DNA from: Branchiostoma floridae
Lineage: Eukaryota > Chordata > Leptocardii > Amphioxiformes > Branchiostomatidae
DNA: 64,000 nucleotides
Reading direction: 5' to 3'
Assembly (NCBI RefSeq): GCF_000003815.2
Contig: NC_049989.1
Span: 8,179,642 to 8,243,641, forward strand
Shown here in pieces: positions 39,520-53,500 of this stretch (within the stretch, counting starts at the first letter, position 1; each line of letters opens with the position of its first letter). A program made the translations under genes and the position numbers. The notes below the pieces were generated by a model, which was not told the DNA's origin, did no database searches, and saw only the letters and a program-made list of their open reading frames with translations.

Positions 39520-42500
39520 ATGACCGCCATTCAAAGCTTGCTTGTGTTCTCCCTGGTGTCTACATTTGTGGTCCCTTTCACCGAGGGTTCGCATTTCCGA
39601 GGTGGAACCATCTCCTGGCTGCCTCTGGGGGCTCCTACAGAAACCTCAGTAAGTTCAACAGATTACGGAAACATTTTCAAAAACTGTGGTCTGCAATTTT
39701 ATTCCATTGTGTATTTTTTGGCGACGCCTTCGGGGTGGAGTTGTTTTTAAAACAAGTGACTTTCTATATCAGCTAGGACATGTTGTAAGGAATTGCATTC
39801 GTCTTGGGGAGGGGGGGGGTAAATGGGCGTCCCATATTCGGGGCGGTGCCTTTAGCACGTAAACAGCCTCGTTACTCAGATTGGGTACCAACGAGCTGCA
39901 ATAATACGCCAAGTTGAACCACATGTCGTGCCATGTAGGCCCGCTTTAAGTTCCACCTCGGCTGGAAGAAGACGAGTGCGACAGGATCCGGATGTGACCT
40001 AGCTGCTCTACAGGGTCAAACCCTTGTCACGACCAATGAGGATCCCTGGGAGTGCATATCCGGTTGTGCATCCTCCGGTACAGTCTTTTTGGCCAATCAG
40101 GTGAGAGAAAGATAGAAACAAATCATGCGTTAATTGTTAGAATATAGGCAGGATTATTTTGTGAGAATGTGGAGTTTACAAAAGTGTCATCGATTGGATG
40201 AACAATGAATCAAGAAGCCCTGTACTGTTCAATTCTGCCCAGTGGGTTAAGCACAGGTCATCTAGTAACAATCAGACCTATGTGTGTACATGTCAATGTC
40301 TAATAGTCTAATCTACTCTAGTATGTTCGACTCCCTCTCGCTTCTTCCTAATTGCATAAATGTATTGAACTGTATGATTAGTTAGGTTTGGTTTATCGAA
40401 GGCTGTAAGGAATATGGATTTCTCTTTGCTATTCAAGTACCTGAAGTGGGGAAATTTAACATGCAAGTTTGCGTTTTCAGGACTACATCTGTACCGAATT
40501 CAACGTAGGTCAAAACTGGGTAAAGGCTACCAGAAGTTTTAACCACGATTTTCGAAACACCCAGGATACATTCATTGTTGGGTAAGTGTTATTTTCATAT
40601 CTGTTTAATAGACATCCCTTTTGTAATTTCAACGTGAAACCTCGACCGTGTACTATATACCTTGCCGAAAAGACAATGTGTTTTATTCGACTCTAATCAC
40701 AACTTTGTTCTGGTTCACAGTTGCAGTCTAATCAAGCTTTTGTACAGTATTTTATTCCACATAATAAATGAAATGACCTTTTATCAACAGTCTACGAAAA
40801 CTTTTGAATCGAGTCATACAGTCAGACTTTTGATTATCCATGTTGGTCAGCTAGATGTCGCCAGGCGTCGCTCTTGACCATGACCAATTCTGTACTTTTT
40901 GTCCCACAGTTATGAAAGTTGCTGCTGGCTTCAGATCCAGAATCAGGCGACAGGAGTCTTCCACAACCCTTTGATTTCCCTGCGAACGACTGTAGACCTC
41001 GGCTTTAGGTCAGACACCGGCGCCAGCAACATACCCCCAGTCGCCGGTATGCAAACAACCATTCGGTGAGTTGCTATAACGTCCTGGCTCTTGTAGCCCC
41101 GACAAAAGGTTCTGCACATTTTGTTCAAATCGTATTGAAAATGAATTCCCTTTGTCATGGAATGCTCTAGGTATGACATCTTACGCAATGTTATTCACAT
41201 TCCTGTGTATGAATACTACAGATTTCGAGGTACTCGATATCAGAAGTAGATTTGACTATATCTTTAGACCCAACAGCTCTCATATGATCATAATGCCAAG
41301 ATAGGTGAATACATAAAAGGTTGCTTTGTGATTAGACAAGATTATGGCATTCGCTTTTAGCCTCACCTGATTGCATAAAGTTTTTTTATCCTATATTCTT
41401 TAGTCAGTAGAATTTTAAGATTTACTCTGTATCCTTACTTTGTAGCTCATATCTGACCATACGAGGGTCACTGTACCTTTTTGTCGTGTCAACAAAGCCT
41501 GTCATCTTCTATCGGCATAATCGTTAACTTAATATAATTTTTCGGTACATTTTCAAATGTTGCAGAAATTCTGTTATTTGACTTCGTGGCCCGATTTCCG
41601 AGTTTGAAAATAAGTGTTCTTTTTCGTTTGGCTTCTATCAGTGTCATAAACGGGTGTCTAGGACCGACCAACCCGGCTGGCAAACTCGGCGTGATTGATA
41701 TGGACGGAGACACGGTGAAATGTCGCTTTGCCCAGGGAGCGGAGGAGTGCGGGGAAGCGTGCGACCAGTTCCCGGGACTAGTGTTGAACGAGGTACGGTC
41801 ACCTCGGTCGAAATCATCCTCGTGTTAACGTCAAATGAATATCGCACCGACTTGCAAAATCATTTATAAGACTTTTCACGATTCCAAGTACGTATGCGCA
41901 GTGAAGTGCATTGTCACGCAGCCTCCGGAAGGGAAACATCAATCTAAGCGTGGTCAGACTCCCCTGGTCAATTTACCGATTTCTTTTCCGAATTCTACGA
42001 TCCCCACACCCCGTAGGAAGGCTTGGTGGAGGCCATATAACCCGTGTACATATATAGGAATGCAAATGCGAACTATGATTTCATACTGTTATTTCAGGAC
42101 TGTTCGTACGCGTACAGCGGACCTACTTCCATCACCATTAGTTCGGGGACGTCTCTGTTCTTTGTGGTTGCCGTCATGGTAGAAGATTTCCCCGTTCAAA
42201 CCATCTTCCGTCACAACCAGGAAGTCCCGACAACACAAGCCCTCAGCAGCATTCCCCTTCAGTTCTTGATAGAAGGTAATCATCTTTCTACTTGACTATA
42301 AATGTTGATTTTTCAAACAGTTTTGATAATGACGAGATAACTAGGTAGTGTAGGACTGTATTTTGAGTTTCACTCCGCCAGGTTTGCTTGATATGTGCGA
42401 GCACGAAGTTGATGTAAATCACGATCACAACTTAGATACAGTACACAACTTAGATACGGTACACAACTTTATAATAGATACAGTACACAACTTAGATACG

Positions 42501-45500
42501 GTACACAACTTAGATACGGTATACAACTTACATACGGTACACAACTTAGATACGGTACACAACTTAGATACGGTACACAACTTAGATACGGTACACAACT
42601 TAGATACGGTACACAACTTAGATACGGTACACAACTTAGATACGGTACACAACTTAGATACGGTACACAACTTAGATACGGTACACAACTTAGATACGGT
42701 ACACAACTTAGATACGGTACACAACTTAGATACGGTACACAACTTAGATACGGTACACAACTTAGATACGGTACACAACTTAGATACGGTACACAACTTA
42801 GATACGGTACACAACTTAGATACGGTACACAACTTAGATACGGTACACAACTTAGATACAGTACACAACTTAGATACAGTACACAACTTAGATACAGTAC
42901 ACAACTTAGATACGGTACACAACTTAGATACGGTACACAACTTAGATACAGTACACAACTTAGATACAGTACACAACTTAGATACAGTACACAACTTAGA
43001 TACAGTACACAACTTAGATACAGTACACAACTTAGATACAGTACACAACTTAGATACAGTACACAACTTAGATACAGTACACAACTTAGATACAGTACAA
43101 TGTTGGCTTTACAAGCGTTTGATTATGGCTAGCAGTTATATATTTACGTTAAGACCACAGGACTTAATCTTATGTATGACATCCGCTCGTGCTTTACACC
43201 ATGTATGGTCTCTTATGCACTCATCCCCCTGGGAAAGAATATGCAATAAAGATTATTATCATATGTATAACGTTAACGTTGTCTTTTCTATGTAAATTCT
43301 AGTCAGAAATAACCCGGCTGTTACCTGCGGCTCGGAGCCGGTCCTTACTGGTGCGACCCCGGCTATAGACACGTGTCTGCCTATCCCTGCCCAAGTAGAG
43401 TACACCATGACCGTAGAAGCTACACCTACAGCACCTGCCACGTAAGATTTCAACTTCGATTATTTTACTCAAGCACTGTGGACACCATTCTATTATATAT
43501 CTGTAATTAATGACTGTGACCTAGACGATATCGACTGCGCTCCAACCTCCTTACACAATTGGCTAGTCTCCTGTCTGCTGTCTGCAGACGACGTTGTGAT
43601 GTTCTCAGAATCTGAGACAGGATTACAATATATATAATGCGCACCTGACAAGTTTAATGCCTTCTGTATGAAATGGAAGATCAGATGAATCTAAAGAAAA
43701 TTCTCCTTGTAGTTTTCTTTAGCACTGTTTTCAATGTAGTGTTGGAAGGGAGTCGGTCTGTTGACATCATTTAGATCTTCTATGAGACTGTCAAAAGGCA
43801 TAGCAATGCACTTTGTCCCAGATGTTTGATAGATTGTTCCCTTACTTTATTACATCGCACACTGTCACAACTACCTCGCTTTGTGGTATACATGCACTCT
43901 ATCGTTCACTTCTCCTCATTTGATGGTTTCGTTTTCTGTATATACAAATTGTGTAGCTTTTGTTTCTTACATTTCAATTAATTGCAAATGCATTGTACGG
44001 ACTCCATCACCATCATCATGAAGAATAGTGAAACAACAATATGGACCGCTAATGACGATCCAAAGAAAACAAACAAAAGTATTTGATTTCTCTTATTCGA
44101 CTACTTTTCATAGTATTTCCTCTACGCATAGAACAGCCAAAAAAGTCAACAATTTTGTTTGAATGCGTATGTATAATGTTCTTCGGTGATCGTGAGAAAA
44201 ACACGCTTTTGTTTGTTCATCAGAATTGCTGAGATTAACCTTCTCGGGCCGAAGGGCATGACAAAGAGCGCCCTGACGACCACAGGTGACGTCACATCCA
44301 CGACCATCACCTGGACCGCGGCACAACTAGGGCCCAGTTACCCCAGTGTCGTCTGTTTCTACGCCGAGGACTCCAACGCCCTTCAGTCTGAGAGAAGATG
44401 CGTCTCCCTTATAGTCGGAGGTATGGCTGTCGACATAACGGTAGTTTTTTTCAATCGTTTCACATTACCCCCACCTCCTCTAAACTATGTCTTATTCGGC
44501 TCATTGATAAAACAATTTAAATCTTGAATATTGCGATGTGGGCCAAAAAGCAGTTACTCAAGCAACTGGATATGATTTCGGAAACGGTCAGCCATTTCAG
44601 ACACCATCCGATGTCCTTCGTCAGTGACACTGACACTCATTTCCAGTTGCTTGAGTAACTGCTTTTTGGCGTATCTTATCACCTGGATGTCTAAACGTAC
44701 AATGTGCGACTAGGTTTATATGGACAAGGTTGCGATATTGATATTTGACGTTGTTTTGATGGTTAGGAAGCATCACGCCGCCTGCTGTGGACGCACCCAC
44801 GCTGATTCCTACTCCCGGTGTGAAACCGGCAGACTACCCGTGTGACACCGCCCTCCGCTTCAGCGCCACGTTCGACCAGCTGGTAAGTACCTTCCAAACG
44901 ACACGCGCATAAGCGCACTGCATGATGTGTGCCGTCAGGAGTCGGTCAAGGGTTACCGGAAGTCCATACCTGTTGCCGTCCAGATGCTCTATACGTTTGT
45001 ATCTTAAACTTTTATTTTGTCTCCAAAAGGTACTACCGCCGACAGCGGACGCCTTCATTACCTTCTACGACTCCACCAACTTGGTCTTCTACCAACACAA
45101 CACGAAGATTCCGGACGGACAGCCGGCACCATCCCAGTCTAACACCTACGTTTTCGACGTTCCGGCGAACACTTTTCTCCCCCTGGGGACCTACACTATA
45201 ACCATGGATACCGGCGCTGTGGAGGGCGTGACTGGGTGCGGGGCCGGGGCGGGCGTGCAGAGCGCCTCGTACGAGACGGCCGGAGGGTCCTGGGGTTTCA
45301 CCTGCAAGTTCTACGTACCTCCGCCGGTCACCACCGCTGCGCCTGGTAAGGTTTCTTTCTTCATTCCAGTTTTTCCGACTGTGCGAGACCTAACTGCTCA
45401 CCCTGTCCGACAAGAACTCATCCATTGTCTTTCTATAATACACCACCACTAGTTCTACTACTTGTCGGAAGGCAAACTGACCACCAGACTCCTTTAAAAG

Positions 45501-48500
45501 GCTACTTGAGGCTAACATAATGTGTCACTGTAAGCTGTTGACAGCTAGACCGATATACTCTCCCTGTATGACAAGTGCCCGGTGTGCGTATCGAAAGGTC
45601 CTCGGGGAGACCTGCCCCCCTGCCTTGGCTGCCGAACAGATTCTGCCGGCCCTGGCTAAAAGTCTGGTTTCCAGGTTATGGCCTGTGTAAGTCCTGCCAA
45701 CAGTCGGGATCCCATGTTTATAGTGACAGTCGACGATAGTGCTCTTAACTCTTCTGTTTTGTTCCTATGTTACCCAACCATTACAGCGCCTCCACCTACA
45801 GCGGCTCCGCCTGCTGGGACGACAGCAGCAGTGGGTGCGACACCGCGGGTGGTCGGCACCCCTCCACCGGGAAGCCTCCCCACCATGCCCGTCACCGCCA
45901 TCGTGGTAACCTGCTCTCCTACCAGCATAACGGTACGGCAACTCAGTTGTCATATTCTCTTGCTACGTTTCAGACTTTTATGTAACATTTTCAACAACCA
46001 TGTTCTTTTTTGATGTTACACTTGTTCTTCTGTCTGTTTGCAAAGTTTGCTTATGTGACTTGATCTTCTGTTGTGATAACTTTACTTAGCGACAGCAATA
46101 AGTGTGAGAAAACTCCACTAACTCCACCTGTTGAACTTTTCACGTACTGCACTTCACATCTTTCTATTGCATTATGATACTAGTAAGTGTGCCTGGCGAC
46201 AGCAATTTGATACTGTGAGAAAGGCACTAACGTTACCTGCTGAATTTCTCGTGTACTGGGATTGACTAATCTACTAGTAATACTCCAGTCAATATTATTT
46301 ACCTAGACTATGGATGTACAATTTTGTAAATATGCGTTTTGGCATTTTCAGGTTACAATTCCATTGTCTGAGATTAGCGGTGTGAACGCAGCTGATATCC
46401 GGTTCCGGAGTGCACCCTGTTTACCAGTGGTCTCCGGCGACTCCGTCAGCATCACTACCGGATTGCAGGAGTGTGGCAGTACCATGACGGTACGTAAGGG
46501 GGGGGGGGGGTTCTGAACCACGTAATGTTTCATGGTGGTCGGTGTCTTTCGAGCCAAGCGTAAAGTGGTCAATTGGTAGTACCTATCGTATCTAAGAATT
46601 TACATAACCTTTCATCTGTGCTTGTTTAGAACTCGTGATTCACTTCGTAATTTCAAGTTCGACCTTCTCAAGTTTCCTTGCTTATTTTTAGACCCAGGGA
46701 GATGAACTGGTCTACGAGAACGAGATTCATACGGAGTTCACGGGCGGCGTCATCAGAGGCAACAGTGTGGATGGTAAAGAACTGTCTTGATTTCAGGATG
46801 AATTTGTCTCTGAAAGTTATTGCAATGGTCTTGAACACAAGAACAGTAGTGTCACTATTTTGAACAGTTTGTTTGAAAACCGTTGTTTTGTACTGAATAG
46901 GAAAAGCCGAGTGTGCCTACGACAGTAACACCGTGGTGACAGGGAAACGTTTCAGTGCGCTGATGGGCTCCATATTTGGCAGGAGAAGTACCGGTCAGTT
47001 CGACTTCTCCTTAGACTTCTACACGGACAACACCTTCAGGTGAGCGGACCGGGACGATCTGTTCAGAAAACCATCACGAACGTTCACCTTCTTGAAATCA
47101 TTAAGTAGTTAGTAAGGTTTTTAACTACCCATTTGAAGAGATTGATTTCGTCAGTCTAGTTCACTCGCGATTTCCTCGATGACCCGTCTTAGGACTCTTG
47201 TTGTGCTGAGCCCATATATATGTATATATAACGCCTGTATGTGGGGGTCCAGTATATTAGGTGGGCTGGGGCATTCTCACTTAAATGTATCATACCGCAG
47301 TAAACCGCATCTACTGTGAAGGTAAATCTGCAGCAGCAGCAGCAGCACAGAATAGGTAATGTTTCACTGATCTAAAAAAAATTGGCAAAAAAATCTTAGC
47401 AAGGCAATGACAGACTATGCTCTCAACATTTGATGATTGCAGGTTTGCACCTTGGGTCAATGAGTGACGCTATCTTTTGATTTTGATACGTTTTCTTGTT
47501 TGTGTCTCCAGCACTGCCTTTACCAGCTACCCCGTGTCCTACCATCCTAACCAAGAGATGTTCATCGGAGTGAAGCTGGTCTCGGACAGCACGGATCTCG
47601 TGGTGTTGGCGGACAACTGCAGGGCGACAGCCGGGGCCGAGTGGGACAGCGCGCCCAGTTACATCATCCGTGAAAACGGGTGCGAACTTTGTGACATTAT
47701 CAATGCACCGCATAATAGTGCTTGCGTGTGACAGTTAACCATTAAATTGCTTTAGCCATAGGAAATGTGTGTGATGGCAGTTCCCGAGTGGTACGCACGG
47801 AGGCGTTCGCTCATAAACTAGCAAGACTTCTTATCTGCATGCGCATACAATATTATTCTGGTCATACCAAGGCAATGAGATTTAAGGCATGGAGCCATAT
47901 AAAAACTTACTTTACGGTTACGATCATTCTTGCAAAATGTTTGGTTTCTTTATTCAGCTGTAACAAAGATCCCCTCTTGACCTGGTATGAACCCACGGAC
48001 GCCGGCCGAGCTGCCCGTGAGGAGAACTTCGGCATCGTGGTGTTCCGCTTCCCGGACTATTCAACGGTACGCTCATTTTGTCTTTCTTCGCCAGTGGCGA
48101 AACGACTTGCCATTTAGCGGAACGACTTGCCATGTAGCAAACAGCGTTTGTAGCGAAACAACAGGCGAATGTGCTTGCGTGACGAAACGTCCGGTCTCCA
48201 AAACGTAGTTATCGAGTAGAATTAATGTCCGTTCTTTTAGTTACAAGCAGGACTTGTACTAAGTTGTAGTTTGACAAACCAATTGTACAAGAGTAGTGCG
48301 TATTCTTTTAACCTTAGTGACGATGTAGTATAGAGGGAGTGGCGAAAACGTTCAACATATTTGAAGCTACCCTTTCTTCGCGAAACCTTGACACGGACAT
48401 CTATCATGTGTATCTTGTACACGAGTTACAATGTGTAACATTAGTAATTCAGTTTAGCTGTTCTATTCCCCGTACAGTTGTATATCCATTGTGATGTTGT

Positions 48501-49302
48501 GGTGTGTGCCGCGGCCGATGCCAGCTCCTACTGCGCCACCGCGCCCGCTAACTGTGCCGCCGGCAGAAAGCGGCGAGACGCCGACGTGCTGGACAAACAA
48601 CACCGCTTCCAGGTGACGAGCGGTCCGGTCAAGATCATCAGGGACGATTGGAGACAGTCAGAGAAAGGTGAGGGTGACCATTTACTACTAGTGACACGTA
48701 ATTGTGCACCGCCTACCGATACATAGAAGAACTGTACCAGACAAAGTCGAAGCAATATGTAACGTTATATTGATGGGTATAGCACTCCTCACGTAGATAT
48801 TTTGCTAGTTGGCCATTGATAGTAAAACAATTGACAATTATTTTTACGGAGGCTAATTGCAAGTACATAGAATACATGTGACAATGAGCAGTTATAAACA
48901 TTGTCAGAAGACGCTACAAATACTAGTGTTGACCATTTCTAAACGGGTTGCTTTTTTGGAAGCAAATATGTAAAGAAGGAAGATGACAATCCCCACTTTC
49001 AGCATTAATTTCAGGATACTAGATAGATCATGCATGTATATTGCAATTCATCGACAGTGATGTTATGTCTATAGGCAAAGTCTGCAATCCCCCATTGCCT
49101 TTTTTACTCATTGTTTGCAGCAAACAACTGGAAGGAGGCGGTTTCGGCGGTTGTTTCCCCTCCAGTGCTCGGTGTGCTGATGGTGTGTCTCGGAGTCATC
49201 TTCCTGTCCGCGGCAGTGTCGTGTTACTACCTGCGCCGCTACCAACAACTCTACACCACGGTGTTCGAGACCGACCACTTGAAGCCTTCAATACTATCAT
49301 AG
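39520..49302 (+). CDS. ZP-domain type I membrane protein with HFRGGT-type ectodomain, 18 exons
   Basis: Coding exons: 39520-39648, 39939-40100, 40481-40581, 40910-41065, 41642-41792, 42098-42275, 43303-43441, 44224-44420, 44767-44882, 45030-45345, 45787-45932, 46352-46489, 46692-46773, 46901-47039, 47512-47679, 47958-48066, 48478-48667, 49121-49302; 2799 bp, 932 aa, every splice phase consistent. Signal peptide (1 to about 23) precedes SHFRGGTISW. A beta-rich module ends near residue 404 (CFYAEDSNALQSERRC). A second Ig-like unit (about 427-540; FSATFDQL, FITFYDSTN, TYTITMDTGAVEG) resembles SbsA/Big-type domains. A Pro/Thr-rich linker (about 550-585) leads to a ZP module (about 585-865) with spaced cysteines, a furin-type site RKRR (839-842) and a following hydrophobic patch (FQVTSGPVKI). 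A transmembrane helix spans about 887-909, with a short cytoplasmic tail. ZP modules polymerise into extracellular filaments or matrices (family knowledge); the exact role is unknown. A poly(A) signal abuts the stop. The HFRGGT-domain assignment is from memory of lancelet proteins. Confidence 0.92.
42427..43099 (+). repeat. 18-bp minisatellite, about 37 units, in a ZP-gene intron
   Basis: Unit ACAACTTAGATACGGTAC, head to tail, with an A/G variant (GATACAG or GATACGG). The G form fills the middle block; the A form fills the distal block from about 42950 on. The third unit has a 6-bp insertion. It lies between exons ending at 42275 and starting at 43303, so it is spliced out. Confidence 0.98.
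44542..44670. mobile_element. Inverted repeat with 29-bp perfect arms
   Basis: GCCAAAAAGCAGTTACTCAA and the following CAACTGGA at 44542-44570 are mirrored exactly at 44642-44670, around a 71-bp loop. It lies in the ZP-gene intron between 44420 and 44767. The class is unknown and no target duplication is seen. Confidence 0.75.
46498..46510 (+). repeat. Poly(G) run next to a splice donor
   Basis: About 12 consecutive G begin nine bases after the donor of the exon ending at 46489. Confidence 0.9.
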
Positions 49303-49308
49303 AATAAA
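49303..49308 (+). terminator. Poly(A) signal AATAAA directly after the ZP-gene stop codon
   Basis: The stop TAG at 49300-49302 is followed immediately by AATAAA, which would give a very short 3' UTR. A second AATAAA at 49579-49584 could be used instead. Confidence 0.6.
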
Positions 49309-49589
49309 AAGTTATAGAACGTGCGAACAAGTAACTTCGCCTCTATTGTATTGTAATGGCTATTCTAGCAAATGAATCGAAATATTGCAAGAAATTCAAA
49401 TTGACGTTAAAAAAAACCGTCCACTCTCAATTCAAATGATCAAAGGCATCTTCGTCGTTTGTTGATGAATTTCTGTGACAACCATATACGAGGATATAAA
49501 TATTGAAAGATTGAATTTCTGTGACCGTATGAAGATATGAATATTGAAAGATTACTGTATTTATGACAAGATGGTATCAATAAATGGAC

Positions 49590-50572
49590 TCAGAATTCAA
49601 TCCACGTTTCTCTTAATTTCTTTCTGCTTGATCGTCTGAACTTAGCTGAGATACGGTGCTGAACGTGCAAGAATGTTTTGTTAGAACTCGCGTTTTCAGG
49701 AAGTTGAGGGTGGCGGTAGTAAATGTTAACGTTTAGACGGGCTAGAAACAGCCCTCTGACCACGCCAACCCCTAGACCATTGATTACTTTCTATAAAACA
49801 TTCAATAACGTTTCATTTGCAACGTAATTACCATCTTTTCTCTCACCTCACTACCGTTTACTTTACAAAATATTAACCGTTGCGATGAGCTAAGAACGTT
49901 GAGACAGAAGGCCTCAACTTGATGAAATACTCAATATTTGACATTACTTGGGAGCTAATGATTACAACATGAAAGAAAACTGAATATATAAAACTGTTAA
50001 AAAGAACACATCTAGTGCCACAACACATCCAGTGCCACAATCATAGTTTTAATTTTTCTAATTCCTAGACATAGGGCTGGAGGACCGACATGCTGGTAAC
50101 GTCTTTGACAGGCATGCCTACATCTATTGCAACACGTCATTACAATACTGTACTTGGAAAAATACTTTTTTGTATAAAACATTAAGAAAGCATTTGCATG
50201 GCATTGTCGACAAAAGCGCCATTGACATAGCTTTGTTCATACACATGTGGCATCTAGAAGGTACATAACGTTACATTTGGAGGAAAGCCTGTTACTAGTT
50301 AGTTTGTTAAAGCACATGTCTAAAAAAAAAATCAACCAACATGTAGAAAGATTCTCCTGACGTCGACGCGTTTCGTTTTTGGAAAGTCACGTGACGTAAA
50401 AGTGAGTACCTGGCGAAGACCGAAGACTTTGTCGAGACTTTGCGTGGCGAGCGTTTTTCTTTGTGTTCAAAGTCACTTCAAAGTTTTTTGCAATCAGTCA
50501 TATTGTTGAAGTTCATCAGAACGGAGGGAAATTGGACTCATCGTCAATTTTAGTGTTTAATCAAGTGTTTAA
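49590..50572. other. Convergent intergenic region, ZP gene to ELMO gene
   Basis: Both transcripts end here. No gene recognised. Minus-strand ATTAAA overlaps the ELMO stop region and could serve as its poly(A) signal. Confidence 0.4.
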
Positions 50573-53500
50573 TCATTCGCAACAGAAGTTATAATCCTTG
50601 GGATCTTCCGGGATCGGTGGAGGTTCGTTTGGTACGGGGATTCCCTCAGTGTCCAGCAGGGCCAACTTCATCTCCATCCCGAGAAGGATCTCCATGTCCT
50701 TCTGCGCAAGCTCTGACGTCATTTCCTGTTCCAGGAGCGCCCTGATACCGTCCGTCCACAGGTCGTAGATGTAGTCATTTGGCGCCAAAAAGTTCAATGA
50801 CCCCTCGGGGTCGTAAAGGACTGAAAAGGCGAGCGGCGCCAAGCTCTCTTTCTTCTCCTTCTTTCCTTCCTTCATGATATGGGGACACTCCTTACCCACA
50901 GCTAGTCCCTTGATGTCGGCAACAGGTAGCATTTCCGGTAGCATTTCTACAGGAAGCGGAGGTTTCGCTGAGTCGGAGACGTCACCCCAGTGTAGGCACT
51001 TGTGGTTAGGCGCTAGGCGGCAGTACCAAAACTTGTCCTTGGACCTTCTAGTCGTGACCTTGTTGAATATCGTCCCCTCGACCAAGGCATTGAGACGATG
51101 TTTCTTGACCAGGTCTAAAACCTGGATAAAAGACATTCAATTAAAATAAATCATCATTGTAATGCACACTATCTAACTACAAATAAACCTGTTGGTTTTG
51201 GTTTGATATTATGGAATTGCTCGTAGAACACTTCATTACACGCATTAATTTGTACGATCAAGGTAACAACATTTCTTGGCCTTAATGCCTTAATGTTCTG
51301 TCTACATTCTTTCCTATCGGCCCTGTTTCATTTTTCATTTCATTTCGATCGCTTCGAACTGCCTACGCCCCTGAGGAGTGGCCAAAAAATGATACCGACA
51401 AGATGTCGTTAAGGGAGTGGATTTTATATGCCCATGTCTCTAATGTAAGTAGAGACAGCAGCAACCCTCTTCTATTTTAGTAATGAACCGCCCCCGTTCA
51501 ACATGGAGTAGCGCAGCAGTTCATTCATTAAAGGTTTGTCAAGCAGAACCAGTGGACTGATAGATCTATCAAAAGGACAAAAGCAAAGGTCAGCCTCTTT
51601 AAAAGAATGGTCCCGGCCCATGAACCACGATGTCACTCGCTCTAATCTTTCAGCTTCTTCTTTTGTTGCAACCGCATCATAATGTAACCTGAATACATAA
51701 TTACTAAGAACGATCTACGGTGGAAAAGAGGAGAAAATGACTTCCATCGATTTTTTCTCGGCAGAGCAATTTGTTTTTACGTGCCTTGCGTTTCGTACTG
51801 TTTGTCGTAAATTTGATCACAAAATATAACACAGAATTCTACACGAAGGCATCGTATGCATTTGTGCTGAATATCAGAGATCAGGTACATTTTGCTCAGT
51901 ATCCATAACATACATACACCTTGATTGAAAAAAGAAATTGTACCAGACGAGTTTCATATATAGCTATAGCACTGAGCAACACACCCACAAAACAAAATTT
52001 TCGTACGGTTAATTTAAGTGAACAGGTATACGGAAGGTGTATAAGTTTGGGCAATGTGACTTTGTTACAGGTTGCTGTTATTTACAATTATAAAAAAGAT
52101 CATCATTGTCATAATAGTTGCATTTCAGCATTTATGTGAAGGAGGGGGAGAATTTTCTTCTGGCGTGACTAAAATTCAGTCAACATGGTCATCCCTTTGT
52201 AGCTACTGATTGCTGTATTCGTAGACAGAGTATAACATCGCTCTACCCCCCTCCCCCTTCCAAATCCATACATACACATACCTCAGGTCGCTTGTCCTCC
52301 CGAAGCTCACAGAAGGGTTCTAGATCCGTGTTAGTTTCCAACATGGACGCCCTCCTGTCCTGGAGGATCTTGATGATCTGATGATAGTCCAGCTCCTGTA
52401 AGATGGCGCGGAAGCGGTCCATGGTGTCGGGTTTTTCTGACAGGGCGAGCGTTATCTGCTCTCTCACCACGTCCATAACCTGTCACATACGCATGGAAGA
52501 AATAGGTTTAATGATTTTTTACCATCATGTGAACGATACATACACCCATCAATACAAATCCAGGAGAAGGACTCGACGGTTATAAGTACAATATAATAGA
52601 CCCGGCCGAAGACATATTTTACAGTCTTATAGTGAATGAATACGCGTACGGCCATTTCATTCATTTATCTTACTCTCTACCAGGTTGGCCACGCTGGCTA
52701 TTATAGGGATAATAATTTGCTAGGGGAGTTTTTTCGGCAGCTGGATAGACTGTAAAAGAAAAACTTGGAAACTTATTTGTCCTTGCTGTGAAAAGCCTTT
52801 TCCTGCACATTCTGGGGCAAATTCTGCCAATAGACTTACTAAGATTGAAAGAAATGTCTATCAGTGAAAAATGCAAATCAGCCAAGCCTTTGAAAAAAAA
52901 TCTTGGACATGAAAATGGGGACCTTCGAGCGTAAAAAAAGCGGACCTTTCAGCGTGTGCGTGGGTTCTTCCGAACTCCCCCCCCCCCCCCCCCCAGGCTA
53001 CGGGGATGCTCTGATAGGTGCTGAGTGGAGTAAATACGATCAGGCAGAACTGTGCCATTGTTGTCGGTCAAGCACAGGACTGGGAGATTCTATGGTATTC
53101 TTTTGTTACGACTGTCATGTGAGAACTCACTCAAAGAACCCGTGATGAGCGGACGGGAAGAAAAGAACGATGGGACGCCGGACTGTCCGCTGAGGAGGAT
53201 AATAGAGCAGCATATATGTACTATCTCCAACCCGATAGTCGAAAGGAGGTTAGTACAAAAGCCCTTAAGCACAGCACTTGAAATATGATTGGAAAGTGGA
53301 AACAGATTTTTTGTGGGTCCATCTATAAGTAAATAGATTTTCTGTGCATATATTTTTAAAGTTTTTTTACAGACTATGAAACCAATGTCGCATTAATTCT
53401 GTCGTAATTAGGTATGAAAATACCTTGAATAATGCCGCACGAACAAAACTTTGATATTTGACTTATAAATATGTAGTGGGTATAATTGCTTATTTAAATG

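Noticed and set aside
42427-43099. CRISPR-like array
   Set aside because: The units are contiguous with no spacers, and the DNA is eukaryotic.
42363-43295. 310-codon open frame of VHNLDT repeats (and its antisense counterpart)
   Set aside because: It is produced by an 18-bp minisatellite whose unit is a multiple of three. It lies between two well-supported exons in an intron.
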